Positions 32,796 through 41,130 are shown, counted from the first letter of the stretch. The stretch is DNA of 44,924 nt from Microcaldota archaeon (GCA_021801905.1 JAKABJ010000002.1:1-44924), one strand, 5' to 3'. Notes: a model not told the origin generated them from the letters alone. Numbers and translations are program-made.

Positions 32796-33944
32796 ATGCC
32801 AAACTACTACTATCAAAGCAAAAAGCACAAGGCTTTTAAAGCTTATGAGAGAAGATATTTTGGCGATAAGATGAACGACCTTGTAAGCGACCTATTGGGG
32901 CAATCAAGAGAGAGCAGTGGGAATGGACAAAGCGCAGCGGATAGTTTCAGTTCTTCTGAAATAAAGATCGTAACCTGCGGTTTGGGAGGAGCTGGATGCA
33001 ATATTGTAAACAGACTACTTAAAGCTGGAGTAAAAGGGACAGAATTTATTGCGGTAAATACAGACGGCCAGCACTTTAAGATTATAGACGAAAGAATAAA
33101 GAAACTACTTATAGGAAAAGCACTCACAAGAGGCCTTGGTGCCGGAGGAGATGCATCAGTAGGTGCAAAGGCAGCTGAAGTGGACAGGCATTTGATAGAA
33201 GAGGCATTCAATGGAGCGCAGCTAGTCTTCCTTGCCGCAGGAATGGGAGGAGGAACTGGAGGCGGTGCAATACACGTAGCTGCACAGGTGGCAAAGGAGC
33301 AGGGCGCCATAGTTGTTGCGATGGTCACATATCCGTTCCAACTGGAAAGAGTCAGGATGGCAAAGGCGGAAGACGCAATACAGAAACTAAGAAATTACTG
33401 CGACAGCGTAATAATACTTGACAACAACCAGCTGGTAAAGCTAGTGCCTAACCTTCCAATGAACGAGGCTTTTGCACTTGCAGATTCTGTGCTTGCAAAG
33501 GCGATAGGAGGACTTGTGTGGACAATAACACAACCAAGCATGATAAACATAGACTTTGCTGACGTAAAATCCATAATGGTCGGAGGCGGAGTAGGATTCA
33601 TAGCTGTTGGAACTGGAAACGGAGCGAACAAGGTAGATGCCGCTGCGGAAGGTGTCTTGAAGAACAAGCTTCTTGATGTAGACTTCGAAGGCGCATCTGG
33701 TGCACTGGTACACATATCCGGAGGAGCCTCTCTTTCAATAGGAGATGCTGTAAAGGCAGGTGAGATAATTACCGAAAGAATGGCACAGACCGCAAATGTA
33801 AAATGGGGTGCCAGGATAATACCAGGGTACGAAGACAAGCTCGAGATAGTCGCCATAGTTACAGGAGTAAAGGGCTCAAGCGTGGTAGGCAGGCTCGAGC
33901 AGAAGAAGGCGGAAGCCTATTCTGACCTTGAGACCATCGGTTGA
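32796..33944 (+). CDS. ftsZ: Tubulin-like cell-division GTPase FtsZ, copy 1
   Basis: The 382-residue protein has a 54-residue N-terminal extension, then the FtsZ GTPase domain. It shows GLGGAGCNIVNRL, AVNTDGQ, the T4 signature GMGGGTGGG (residues 149-157) and the catalytic T7 sequence NIDFADV (251-257). The family signature is normally GGGTGTG; here it is GGGTGGG, as in copy 2. T7 acidic residues are intact, so GTP hydrolysis at the filament interface is expected. The C-terminal tail is short. GAGG before the ATG supports the start. The second ftsZ follows 21 bases later, implying co-expression. Confidence 0.93.
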   Translation: MPNYYYQSKKHKAFKAYERRYFGDKMNDLVSDLLGQSRESSGNGQSAADSFSSSEIKIVTCGLGGAGCNIVNRLLKAGVKGTEFIAVNTDGQHFKIIDERIKKLLIGKALTRGLGAGGDASVGAKAAEVDRHLIEEAFNGAQLVFLAAGMGGGTGGGAIHVAAQVAKEQGAIVVAMVTYPFQLERVRMAKAEDAIQKLRNYCDSVIILDNNQLVKLVPNLPMNEAFALADSVLAKAIGGLVWTITQPSMINIDFADVKSIMVGGGVGFIAVGTGNGANKVDAAAEGVLKNKLLDVDFEGASGALVHISGGASLSIGDAVKAGEIITERMAQTANVKWGARIIPGYEDKLEIVAIVTGVKGSSVVGRLEQKKAEAYSDLETIG

Positions 33945-33965
33945 CCTTTAATATTAAGTGATTTG

Positions 33966-34976
33966 ATGTTGGCAGGGAATCTTGAAGAGGAATACCTAGC
34001 AAAGCTTGCTGTTGTAGGAGTAGGAGGACAGGGCTCAAACCTTGTAAACAGACTTTACAACCAAGGGATGCGAAGCGCTTCCACAGTTGTGATAAACACA
34101 GATGCGAAGCACCTCAACATAGTCAATGCCAGCAGAAAATTGCTAATAGGAAAGGAGATAACACATGGACTGGGGGCCGGAGGCTTCCCTGAAGTTGCAG
34201 AGAAATGCGCAGAGGCAAACAAGAACGAGATAGCCAGCTCTATAGAGGGCAGCGACATAGTCTTCATTGCTGCAGGAATGGGAGGAGGAACTGGAGGCGG
34301 AGCTGCTCCTGTGGTAGCCAAATTGGCCAGGGAGATGGGTGCGCTTGTAGTTGCTTTTGTAACTTATCCGTTTGCAGTAGAAAGAAGCAGAAAGAACAAG
34401 GCGGATTGGTCATTGCAGCAGCTTCAAAAGTATGCTGATACAACTGTAGTCATAGAAAATGATAGGCTGCTAAGCTATGCCCCTAACCTTCCAATGGACA
34501 GAGCATTCGAACTGATAGACTCTGTAGCTTGCAATGCAGTTAGAGGAATATCTGACACCCTTATGCTCCCAAGCCTGATAAACCTGGATTTTGCCGATGT
34601 AAGGGCTGTGATGCACGATGCTGGCACAGCAGTGATAAATATTGGCTCAGGAAGCGGGCATGACAAGGTTGAGGCTGCTATAAAATCCACACTGAGCCAT
34701 CCAATGCTGAACGTGGACATGGCTGGAGGCAAAAGCGCGCTTGTGCATGTCACTGGAGGCAGCTCCCTAACAATACAGGAGGCAACAGAGATAGGGGCAG
34801 GAGTAACAGAAGGACTGGATGCAAAAGCCAACGTAATATTCGGAGCAAGACTGGTGCCTGAACTTAACGACAGCATAAGGGTAATGTCAATAGTCACAGG
34901 AGTGACTCCACGATTCGGGGTTGGAATAAAGAAAGATGTTGAAAGAGGCACAGAATTCAACCTTGACAGAGTTTGA
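33966..34976 (+). CDS. ftsZ: Tubulin-like cell-division GTPase FtsZ, copy 2
   Basis: The 336-residue paralogue lacks the N-terminal extension and starts MLAGNLEEEYLAKLAVVGV. It has GVGGQGSNLVNRL, VINTDAKH, GMGGGTGGGAAPVVA (the altered T4 signature again) and the T7 sequence NLDFADV. Two FtsZ proteins with different roles are common in archaea (FtsZ1 scaffold, FtsZ2 constriction); which is which cannot be read here. The C terminus ends shortly after the core (FNLDRV). It follows copy 1 by 21 bases. A TATA-like TTTATAAAC separates it from the eIF5A operon. Confidence 0.93.
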   Translation: MLAGNLEEEYLAKLAVVGVGGQGSNLVNRLYNQGMRSASTVVINTDAKHLNIVNASRKLLIGKEITHGLGAGGFPEVAEKCAEANKNEIASSIEGSDIVFIAAGMGGGTGGGAAPVVAKLAREMGALVVAFVTYPFAVERSRKNKADWSLQQLQKYADTTVVIENDRLLSYAPNLPMDRAFELIDSVACNAVRGISDTLMLPSLINLDFADVRAVMHDAGTAVINIGSGSGHDKVEAAIKSTLSHPMLNVDMAGGKSALVHVTGGSSLTIQEATEIGAGVTEGLDAKANVIFGARLVPELNDSIRVMSIVTGVTPRFGVGIKKDVERGTEFNLDRV

Positions 34977-35066
34977 TGATTTTCAAAGGATTCCGAATAT
35001 AGCAATAGCCTTTATAAACTCTTTGCAGCCTAACTAAAATATTCTAAAGTATGAAGGCGAGTTACA

Positions 35067-35471
35067 ATGAGCGATGAGATAGCAATTATTTCAATGAAAG
35101 ATGTGAAGATAGGCAGGTATATAATAATAGACGGAGTGCCTTGCAAAGTAGTTGACATAGAGACAAGCTCTCCGGGAAAGCACGGCTCTGCCAAGATGAG
35201 AGTTACTGCGATGGGCATGTTCGAGGGCCAAAAGAAAACATTGCTGAAGCCCAGCAGCGGAACTGTAGAGGCGCCGGTTGTAACTAAGAAGAAGGCGCAG
35301 GTGGTATCAGTAGGAGAATCCTCTATGCAATTGATGGACTCCCAGACTTATGAAGTATATGAGCTTCCATTGACAGATGAATTTAGAGGAAAGATGAAAC
35401 CCGGAATGGAGGTGGAGGTTATGGAAGCCATGGGAAGGAAAGCCTTTTCAAGAATACTGACAAACGAGTGA
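35067..35471 (+). CDS. Translation factor aIF5A
   Basis: The 134-residue protein has an SH3-like N-terminal domain with the hypusine loop SSPGKHGSAK (modified Lys38) and a C-terminal OB domain. It relieves ribosome stalling at difficult peptide bonds. Length and sequence are normal. A TTTATAAAC box about 55 bases upstream probably starts the operon continuing with eS24, eS31, the CPBP protease and the SPOUT methyltransferase, all separated by under 10 bases. Confidence 0.95.
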   Translation: MSDEIAIISMKDVKIGRYIIIDGVPCKVVDIETSSPGKHGSAKMRVTAMGMFEGQKKTLLKPSSGTVEAPVVTKKKAQVVSVGESSMQLMDSQTYEVYELPLTDEFRGKMKPGMEVEVMEAMGRKAFSRILTNE

Positions 35472-35475
35472 TTGC

Positions 35476-35805
35476 TTGGACATAAATATATTATCAGATG
35501 TGGAAAACAAGACGCTCAATAGGAGAGAGATAGAATTTGCTGTTGTGCAGGATGCAAGCACAGAAAGAAGCGATAATATCAAGGTTGAACTCTGCAAGAA
35601 GCTAAACCTAAACCCTGATTGCACATTAATAAGCAAGATCCACCAGGAGTTCGGCATGCGAAGGAGCAGGGGATTTGCGCATTCATACAAATCGAAAGAG
35701 GAGATGGCAAACGCAGAACCAAAATACCTGCTGGAGAGGCTTTCCAAGAAGAGCAAGAAGGATAACAAGGAAAAGCCGGGCGATGCTGCTGCAGAGATAA
35801 AGTGA
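35476..35805 (+). CDS. rps24e: Ribosomal protein eS24
   Basis: The 109-residue protein starts at TTG 35476 (MDINILSDVENKTLNRREIEF), 4 bases after the aIF5A stop. eS24 features are ENKTLNRREIEFAV, LNPDCTLISKIHQEFGMRRS and GFAHSYKSKEEM. A Lys-rich tail follows. The spt4/rpo7 genes usually next to eS24 in archaea are 15 kb away, so the ancestral cluster is split. Confidence 0.95.
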   Translation: MDINILSDVENKTLNRREIEFAVVQDASTERSDNIKVELCKKLNLNPDCTLISKIHQEFGMRRSRGFAHSYKSKEEMANAEPKYLLERLSKKSKKDNKEKPGDAAAEIK

Positions 35806-35809
35806 ATTT

Positions 35810-35956
35810 ATGGCCGATAAAAAAACTGCAAGAAAGGAATACAAGCCAGGAAGGCAGTGCCAGAAATGCGGCTGCAGGCTTGCTCAGCACAAAAACAGGG
35901 TTTCTTGCGGCAGATGCGGATACACCGAATTTATTGGACATGGGGAGAAGGTGTGA
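35810..35956 (+). CDS. rps27ae: Ribosomal protein eS31 (S27ae)
   Basis: A 48-residue zinc-ribbon ribosomal protein with Cys pairs CQKC and CGRC, and the family ending YTEFIGHGEKV. It starts at ATG 35810, 4 bases after the eS24 stop, and is followed 3 bases later by the CPBP gene. eS24-eS31 adjacency is a conserved archaeal arrangement. Confidence 0.95.
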   Translation: MADKKTARKEYKPGRQCQKCGCRLAQHKNRVSCGRCGYTEFIGHGEKV

Positions 35957-35959
35957 TTT

Positions 35960-36640
35960 TTGGCTAAGAGGCGCAGGATAAGCAAGGCGGTGCCTGAAAG
36001 AAAAGCTGTTAGATATGCAATATATTCCTTATTTTTGATTCTTATATTAATAATCGGAATCTCAACTTGGTACTATTCTGTAGGAGGCATTAGCCAGGCT
36101 TATTTCATAGTTGTTGCATCTATCGCGCAATCTTTTGCATTCTCTATGCTTGCTATCGCATGGATGACATTTAAGGGAAACAACCTTAAGCAGATAATTG
36201 CAGGGCTTGGGCTGTGGAAGAAGATAACATGGAAGAAAGCCGCAGCTTTAGGGATCTCTGCGTTTCTTCTGATATTTGTTCTTGAGATAGGGCTTAGCCT
36301 TTTCGAAAGCTTGACAGGAATCCAGCTTCCTACGAATGTCCAGCAGATTTTTAGCGGGCTGCCTTTGTATTTTATAGTGTTTTCAACAATATTGGCACCG
36401 ATTAATGAGGAGATACTCTTCAGGGGTTTTCTTGTGCCAAGGATAGGGATAATAGCAAGCGCGGTAATCTTTGGCTTCCTGCATTACCTTTCCTATGCAT
36501 CCATATCAGAATTTATAGCCGCATTTGCATTTGGAATAATAGCAGGGTATATAAGAAAGAGGTATTCCTCGTTGTACCCGTCAATACTAGCGCATGTGCT
36601 GGTTAATGCGCTGGGCTTCCTTTTAATATTTGCAATATAG
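35960..36640 (+). CDS. CPBP-family intramembrane metalloprotease
   Basis: The 226-residue protein starts at TTG 35960, with a basic head and about seven membrane helices. Catalytic motifs are INEEILFRG (Glu150, Glu151, Arg155), FGFLHYLSY (His175) and LAHVLVNALG (His212, Asn216), the Abi/CAAX-protease signature related to Rce1. Members process prenylated proteins, act in bacteriocin immunity or have unknown roles. Prenyl modification is not evident here. It lies inside a translation operon, a setting that may reflect only compact packing. Confidence 0.88.
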   Translation: MAKRRRISKAVPERKAVRYAIYSLFLILILIIGISTWYYSVGGISQAYFIVVASIAQSFAFSMLAIAWMTFKGNNLKQIIAGLGLWKKITWKKAAALGISAFLLIFVLEIGLSLFESLTGIQLPTNVQQIFSGLPLYFIVFSTILAPINEEILFRGFLVPRIGIIASAVIFGFLHYLSYASISEFIAAFAFGIIAGYIRKRYSSLYPSILAHVLVNALGFLLIFAI

Positions 36641-36648
36641 GTAAAACC

Positions 36649-37344
36649 ATGAATCTTAGAGTAATAATAGTAGAGCCGCTTTACCAGATAAACCTTGGGT
36701 ATATTGCAAGGATTGCAAAGAACTTCGGCGTAAGAGAGCTTATAATAATAAAACCAAGGTGCCAGGTTAAAGGAAAAGAGGCATTGAAATACTCTAAACA
36801 CGCTGCAGATTTGCTATCCAATGCCAAGGTAACAGAGAGCCTTTCCGATGCCATTGCAGGGACTTTTGTAATAGGAACCACTGCCCTGCCTGAAAAAACA
36901 GGCTCTGCGTTTCACAATATTTTCACAGTAGATGAGACAATAAAAATGCTTGAGAAAAACAAGGCTAAAGCAGCCTCTCTTCTTATAGGGAGGGATGACA
37001 CAGGGCTATCTAAAGACGAAATAAAAAAATGCGATGCGGTAATAAGCATAGAAACGCCAGGAGAATATTCTTCTTTGAATATATCACACGCGCTTGCGAT
37101 ATTGCTTTATGAATTTACAAATAAGCTAGGCGTCAATAAAAAGTATCTAAAAAGAAGCGCAGAAAACGAGGATGTAGAACAGGTAATCAGGCTGTTTAGA
37201 AAATTAATATCAGGCAGAAAAGACATACGGAAGAAAAAAGATGTCGAAATGGCATTTAGTCATGTAGTAAAAAGGGCTTGCCCTACCAAAAAGGAGCTGG
37301 CAGCCATATCTATAGCAATTTCATTCAGAAGGAATAGGAAGTGA
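36649..37344 (+). CDS. SpoU/TrmJ-family RNA 2'-O-methyltransferase
   Basis: The 231-residue SPOUT-fold enzyme has motif 1 in INLGYIARIAKNFGVREL, motif 2 in SLLIGRDDTGLSKDEI and motif 3 in YSSLNISHALAILLYEF, forming the trefoil-knot SAM site. A helical C-terminal extension of about 75 residues resembles TrmJ, which methylates position 32 of tRNA. The actual target (tRNA or rRNA) is not certain. It is the last gene of the aIF5A operon, 8 bases after the CPBP gene. Confidence 0.9.
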   Translation: MNLRVIIVEPLYQINLGYIARIAKNFGVRELIIIKPRCQVKGKEALKYSKHAADLLSNAKVTESLSDAIAGTFVIGTTALPEKTGSAFHNIFTVDETIKMLEKNKAKAASLLIGRDDTGLSKDEIKKCDAVISIETPGEYSSLNISHALAILLYEFTNKLGVNKKYLKRSAENEDVEQVIRLFRKLISGRKDIRKKKDVEMAFSHVVKRACPTKKELAAISIAISFRRNRK

Positions 37345-37434
37345 CACCCTCACACCGGTAAACGGCGCTGGCTTTATTTGCATCATTTAACAATGCTAAA
37401 GGTAATGCCCAGTTGTATAAGTATGAGCGCAGGT

Positions 37435-37824
37435 TTATACTTTTGCTCCGGATGGTGCTGATGGCTTCCTGCTCTTTATTATCTTTACCTTTGTAGGAGT
37501 CAGCATTATCTTGTTCTCGTCAAGCCTTGCAATGTCGCCATTGGTCTTGGCTATATATTCCTTCAGCTTATCAACTATTCCCTTGAGTGTATTTGGCCTC
37601 TTAGCCATCTCAGATATGTTGAGCAGTATTATGTTCTTCTTTTGAAGCTCTGCTTCTATAAGACCGAGATCATTTTCGTCATGCAATGCTACGGGCTTTA
37701 TGTAAAAGTCTGCCGGTTCATTCATTACGTCTACGTTCTCCATCTCTGCAGAATTCATATATTCTTCAACATCAAGTTCCTTGGAACCGCCAAGCGCGCT
37801 TCCCAGCCTGTTAAAGATGCTCAT
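37435..37824 (-). CDS. sepF: SepF, FtsZ membrane anchor
   Basis: The 129-residue protein begins with an amphipathic helix (MSIFNRLGSALGG) for membrane binding and an acidic linker. The SepF core follows: DFYIKPVALHDENDLGLIEA, KKNIILLNISEMAKRP, and NGDIARLDENKIMLTPTKVKI. Archaeal SepF binds the FtsZ C-terminal peptide and anchors the ring. It lies 2.5 kb from the ftsZ pair on the opposite strand, as a single gene. Together the three form the division core. A TATA-like A/T stretch precedes it in the 37825-37971 gap, which otherwise shows nothing. Confidence 0.9.
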   Translation of the reverse strand: MSIFNRLGSALGGSKELDVEEYMNSAEMENVDVMNEPADFYIKPVALHDENDLGLIEAELQKKNIILLNISEMAKRPNTLKGIVDKLKEYIAKTNGDIARLDENKIMLTPTKVKIIKSRKPSAPSGAKV

Positions 37825-37971
37825 TCTATCACCATGTCGCCATTAGATTATATGTAGTGCTCTTTTTTAATACTTTCTGTTTTGCAGAGTTTTGTGGAAT
37901 TGAATTTTATGCGAGAAAATTTGAAAATTTTACAGATAATATTAATTAATCGAAAAAGAAATTGATGAAGT

Positions 37972-39123
37972 TCAGGGCTGCATCCAATCTATTTCATAGT
38001 ATTCATAATTGCTGCCAGGAATCTCTATCCTCCTTACTTTATAGTATGTTACAGCCGTCTCTCTGTCGGCTATTGCTATAATGAGTTCGAGTTTCCTCTC
38101 CTTTGCGCTGTTGATTATCGCAGAAAGTTCGCTGCCTCCGATATACTCCTCTTCACCTATCGAAAGCATTCCAAATCTCGGGGCGTCGTTCTTTGGATTT
38201 TCCGTGTCTTTGCCCTTTCTATGATATAGTGCGAAGTCTATCTCCATGTTTTTCTTCCTGCTCGTTCCAGGGATTGCCAGTATGAAGGTCTTCCTTACCG
38301 AATGGGCTACTCTTATGGCCCTTGCCCATTCAGATATTAGAAGCTTTGAATCTCTTGGGAAGACGTGTATAACATGCTTTGAATGCATCCATGAGGGATC
38401 GTCCTTTATTGGCCTTGCGCCTGGGAAATATATCCTGAAATGGGTGCCGAACTTAAACCCGGTTTTTACGACGTATCCTTTCCCCCTCCAGTCCGCGTAT
38501 ACCTGATATAGTTTCTGGAAGTCCTTCCTTCTCCTTGATGCTATTTTGATTATCTCAGATTTTGAGATGTTATTCAGGTTGAGCACCCCCTTATCTATAA
38601 GAAAAAGGGTTTCGTATATGTCTAACTTGTTCAGCATGCCATGCTCGTCCATCTTGTATGTCCCATATTGCCCGAACCACAGTTCGTTATATATTCTTTT
38701 GCTATACTCATTTTCATCTGCTATTGTAATAAGATCGTCTGTAAAAAATTCTCCGGTTATTCTATAGTTTGACAAATTGAGTTTTCCTGCAGGGTATTTT
38801 TTAACAATAGACTTGCCGTTTTCCTTTACTGTGAACGATGCGGGCTTTATTATTAGCCCCCTGTCTCTCCAGTCCTTATAAGTAAAATACCTTGCGATTA
38901 TTTTTCTGGGATATTTTTCTGCAAGCTGGTTAAAAGAAATTTTCTCCCCATGAGAGTTGAGGCATTCTGCCTTTCTTACATCCATCAAGTACATTGCTTC
39001 CTCAGGGCAGAGATAAAGCCTGCCGTTCTCAAATACGCCTATAAACCCATCTTTAAGTATGTCCATTGTTGATTGGTCTGCGGCGAGTATGAGGCCTTTC
39101 TCCTGTACGAGTTTCAATGCCAT
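37972..39123 (-). CDS. endA: tRNA-splicing endonuclease, fused three-unit (epsilon-2) type
   Basis: The 383-residue chain contains repeated endonuclease units. An N-terminal degenerate unit (1-135) is followed by a catalytic unit (about 140-295) and a C-terminal structural unit (about 300-383). Catalytic residues are Tyr232 in HFRIYFPG, His247 in WMHSKH and Lys278 in HSVRKTFILAIP. Ordinary archaeal EndA chains are about 180 or 310 residues. This size and order match the epsilon-2 homodimeric enzyme characterised from Micrarchaeum, which tolerates introns at many tRNA positions and relaxed bulge-helix-bulge motifs. It is the third gene of radA-dphB-endA, starting 1 base after dphB. Confidence 0.93.
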   Translation of the reverse strand: MALKLVQEKGLILAADQSTMDILKDGFIGVFENGRLYLCPEEAMYLMDVRKAECLNSHGEKISFNQLAEKYPRKIIARYFTYKDWRDRGLIIKPASFTVKENGKSIVKKYPAGKLNLSNYRITGEFFTDDLITIADENEYSKRIYNELWFGQYGTYKMDEHGMLNKLDIYETLFLIDKGVLNLNNISKSEIIKIASRRRKDFQKLYQVYADWRGKGYVVKTGFKFGTHFRIYFPGARPIKDDPSWMHSKHVIHVFPRDSKLLISEWARAIRVAHSVRKTFILAIPGTSRKKNMEIDFALYHRKGKDTENPKNDAPRFGMLSIGEEEYIGGSELSAIINSAKERKLELIIAIADRETAVTYYKVRRIEIPGSNYEYYEIDWMQP

Positions 39124-39124
39124 A

Positions 39125-39886
39125 TTATTTCCCTTTCATGGATTCTACTGTCTCCTTTTCTATTTCTGTAAGCGGTGCGGCTATTATTAAGCATGCCATG
39201 CCCGTTTGCTCTATTGCTCTTGCTTCTGATAGCTCCATCAGCTCTGCCTTCTCCTCTTCGCCCCCTAAGTTGATCAATATAACAATCTTGCTTGCATTTG
39301 AGATTATCCCTTTGCGATAATGCGCTTCCGCTTTTTCAAGAATCTCTAAAGCATCTTTTATATGTATTGAACTTTCTCCCTCTTCTTTATAATCGAGAAG
39401 CACCAAAGAATGATTATTATTAGAATAATTTTTTTCTATTGTCTCATAGAATGAGACGGGTTTGTATTTGTCGGTCCATTTTGGTATTGTGCACACAGAG
39501 CCAAACCTATAAAAATCAAGCCCGCTCCTTCCTATTGCGGCAGTAAATATGCTTGATGCATGCAATACCTTTACCTGAATTGCTTGCTTTTTTGCCTCTA
39601 TGAAAAGAATCTTGTGGGTTGTTGCAATAAGCGGATCGCCGCCAATTAGCACCGATATGTCTGAAGTTTTCGCCTCGCTTACAATTATTGAGGCGCTCTC
39701 CTCCAAGTCTTTCCTTTTCAGCAGTGTTATTTTCTTGCCTGTCGTATTCGATAGATGTTCTATTTTTTTATTATCCATGCGACTTGTATAGGCTTCAGCA
39801 TAAATCTTAATTGAAGATTTTGCAGCCTTTACCCCTCCCATCGAAATGTCATCGTAAGACAATCCCGTGCCTATAAGGAATAGCAT
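39125..39886 (-). CDS. dphB: Diphthine synthase
   Basis: The 253-residue tetrapyrrole-methylase-fold enzyme has MLFLIGTGLSYDDISMGGVK, the SAM-site VLIGGDPLIATTHKIL, HASSIFTAAIGRSGLDFYRF and LINLGGEEEKAE. It methylates the modified His of aEF2 during diphthamide synthesis. Length is usual. It lies between radA (12-base gap) and endA (1-base gap). Confidence 0.95.
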   Translation of the reverse strand: MLFLIGTGLSYDDISMGGVKAAKSSIKIYAEAYTSRMDNKKIEHLSNTTGKKITLLKRKDLEESASIIVSEAKTSDISVLIGGDPLIATTHKILFIEAKKQAIQVKVLHASSIFTAAIGRSGLDFYRFGSVCTIPKWTDKYKPVSFYETIEKNYSNNNHSLVLLDYKEEGESSIHIKDALEILEKAEAHYRKGIISNASKIVILINLGGEEEKAELMELSEARAIEQTGMACLIIAAPLTEIEKETVESMKGK

Positions 39887-39898
39887 TTAACCACATAC

Positions 39899-40846
39899 CT
39901 ATGCTATACCGTCAGGAGTTATCTTTATTATGCATTCCCCCTCTGGCATGTTGGGCGAATCTACAAGCCTTACTATTCTCTTCTCCTCTTTACTTTTTCT
40001 CATGTAAAGCCTAGTAGTAGCAGCATGGGCTATTACATTGCCGCCTATCGGCACTGTAGGGTCTCCAAACATTATTCCAGGATTATCCATCACCTGGTTG
40101 GTTATATAAGCTGCAAGATTGTATTTGTCGGTTAGGGTCTGCAGCCTGTGTATGTGCTGGTTAAGTTTTTGCTGCCTCTCTCCAAGGGAGCCCCTGCCTA
40201 CGAATTCTGACCTGAAAAGGGATGTCAGAGAATCTATTATTATGAGTTTTATGTTCTTTTCCTGTATCAGCTTGTCGGCTCTTTCTAGCGATAGAATCTG
40301 CTGCTCTGTGGTCAGGGTCCTAACAAGCATTATGTTCTCCAGCACCTTTTCAGGGTTCATGCCTGCTGCTTTTGCAATAGATTCTATCCTTTCAGGTCGG
40401 AAGGTTCCCTCTGTGTCCAGGAAGAGCACGGAACCGTCAAGCCCTCCTTTTCCCCTTGGAAGCTGCGCATTTACGGCTATCTGGAAGCCTACCTGAGTCT
40501 TTCCGCTTGCAAACCTCCCATATGATTCGGTTATCCCATTTGTTTCTATTCCTCCCCCTATCAGCTCGTCAAAATCCTTTGATCCTGTGCTTATCTTTCC
40601 GATTTGCTTCCTTTTCTCAAAGAATTGTTCTCCAGTCTCGTATGCCAGAGTTGTTGATTCCTGTGCTGCCTGAACCGCCTTTTTAGCTGCATCTACGCTT
40701 ATTCCGGATATCTCTGCAAGTTCATGCGGAGCGGTTATTGCAACTTTGTCAAGATCATCTATCCCTGCCGCCTTGAGTTTGGCAGCCGTTGTTGGACCTA
40801 TGCCTGGAAGGTCCTCAAGTTCGTGTATTGCTTTTTCCTTTGGCAT
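39899..40846 (-). CDS. radA: Recombinase RadA
   Basis: The 315-residue RecA/Rad51-family recombinase has an N-terminal helix-hairpin-helix domain (LEDLPGIGPTTAAKL). Walker A is GRFASGKT (110-117), the core includes SVLFLDTEGTFRPERI, and Walker B is IIIDSLTSLFR. Loop L2 and the YITNQVMDNPG segment are present. The Walker A lead is GRFASGKT, where many archaea have GEFGSGKT. No intein is present. ATG 40846 is chosen because the AAATATAAAAT box near 40868-40880 places transcription start at about this codon. It polymerises on ssDNA in homologous repair. Confidence 0.96.
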   Translation of the reverse strand: MPKEKAIHELEDLPGIGPTTAAKLKAAGIDDLDKVAITAPHELAEISGISVDAAKKAVQAAQESTTLAYETGEQFFEKRKQIGKISTGSKDFDELIGGGIETNGITESYGRFASGKTQVGFQIAVNAQLPRGKGGLDGSVLFLDTEGTFRPERIESIAKAAGMNPEKVLENIMLVRTLTTEQQILSLERADKLIQEKNIKLIIIDSLTSLFRSEFVGRGSLGERQQKLNQHIHRLQTLTDKYNLAAYITNQVMDNPGIMFGDPTVPIGGNVIAHAATTRLYMRKSKEEKRIVRLVDSPNMPEGECIIKITPDGIA

Positions 40847-40984
40847 TGAAACACGCAACATTATCGCATTTTATATTTTTAGCTGTTTGTATTGCTGGCA
40901 TCGCCAAGCAATAAATGCTGTAAGGTTTCAAACATACAGTACTAAATAGCTCTGTAATGATAAAGCAAGAAAAGAAGAAATAGT

Positions 40985-41007
40985 GCCAGCGTGGTTAACA
41001 CGCTGGC
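40985..41007. promoter_or_regulatory. Strong 9-bp hairpin between divergent radA and DUF92 genes
   Basis: GCCAGCGTG (40985-40993), GTTAA, CACGCTGGC (40999-41007) is a perfect GC-rich palindrome in an otherwise A/T-rich gap. A GC-richer 60-base tail follows, with GTTCT (41018-41022) able to pair with AGAAC, and CGACC twice. It is not tRNA-like: no T-arm is present. It could be an operator acting on both genes, or part of a small RNA. The rest of the 40862-41130 gap holds only promoter-like A/T boxes. Confidence 0.45.
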
Positions 41008-41130
41008 AAGGCGACCAGTTCTTCACGACCTTCCTACAGTAGAGAACCCGTAATAGACTATCCAAGTATAGGCTTAAAAAGCTTTCTTGTATCATAAAAT
41101 AGTGGAATAATTTTCCAAAAAGATGGATGT

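Noticed and set aside
35960-36640. Bacteriocin-immunity or phage-defence system centred on the CPBP protease
   Set aside because: The gene sits within a conserved-looking translation operon with no toxin, peptide or defence gene beside it.
40981-41077. tRNA gene on either strand
   Set aside because: The hairpin resembles a D- or anticodon arm, but no T-arm (GGTTCRA), no acceptor pairing and no plausible anticodon loop could be found.
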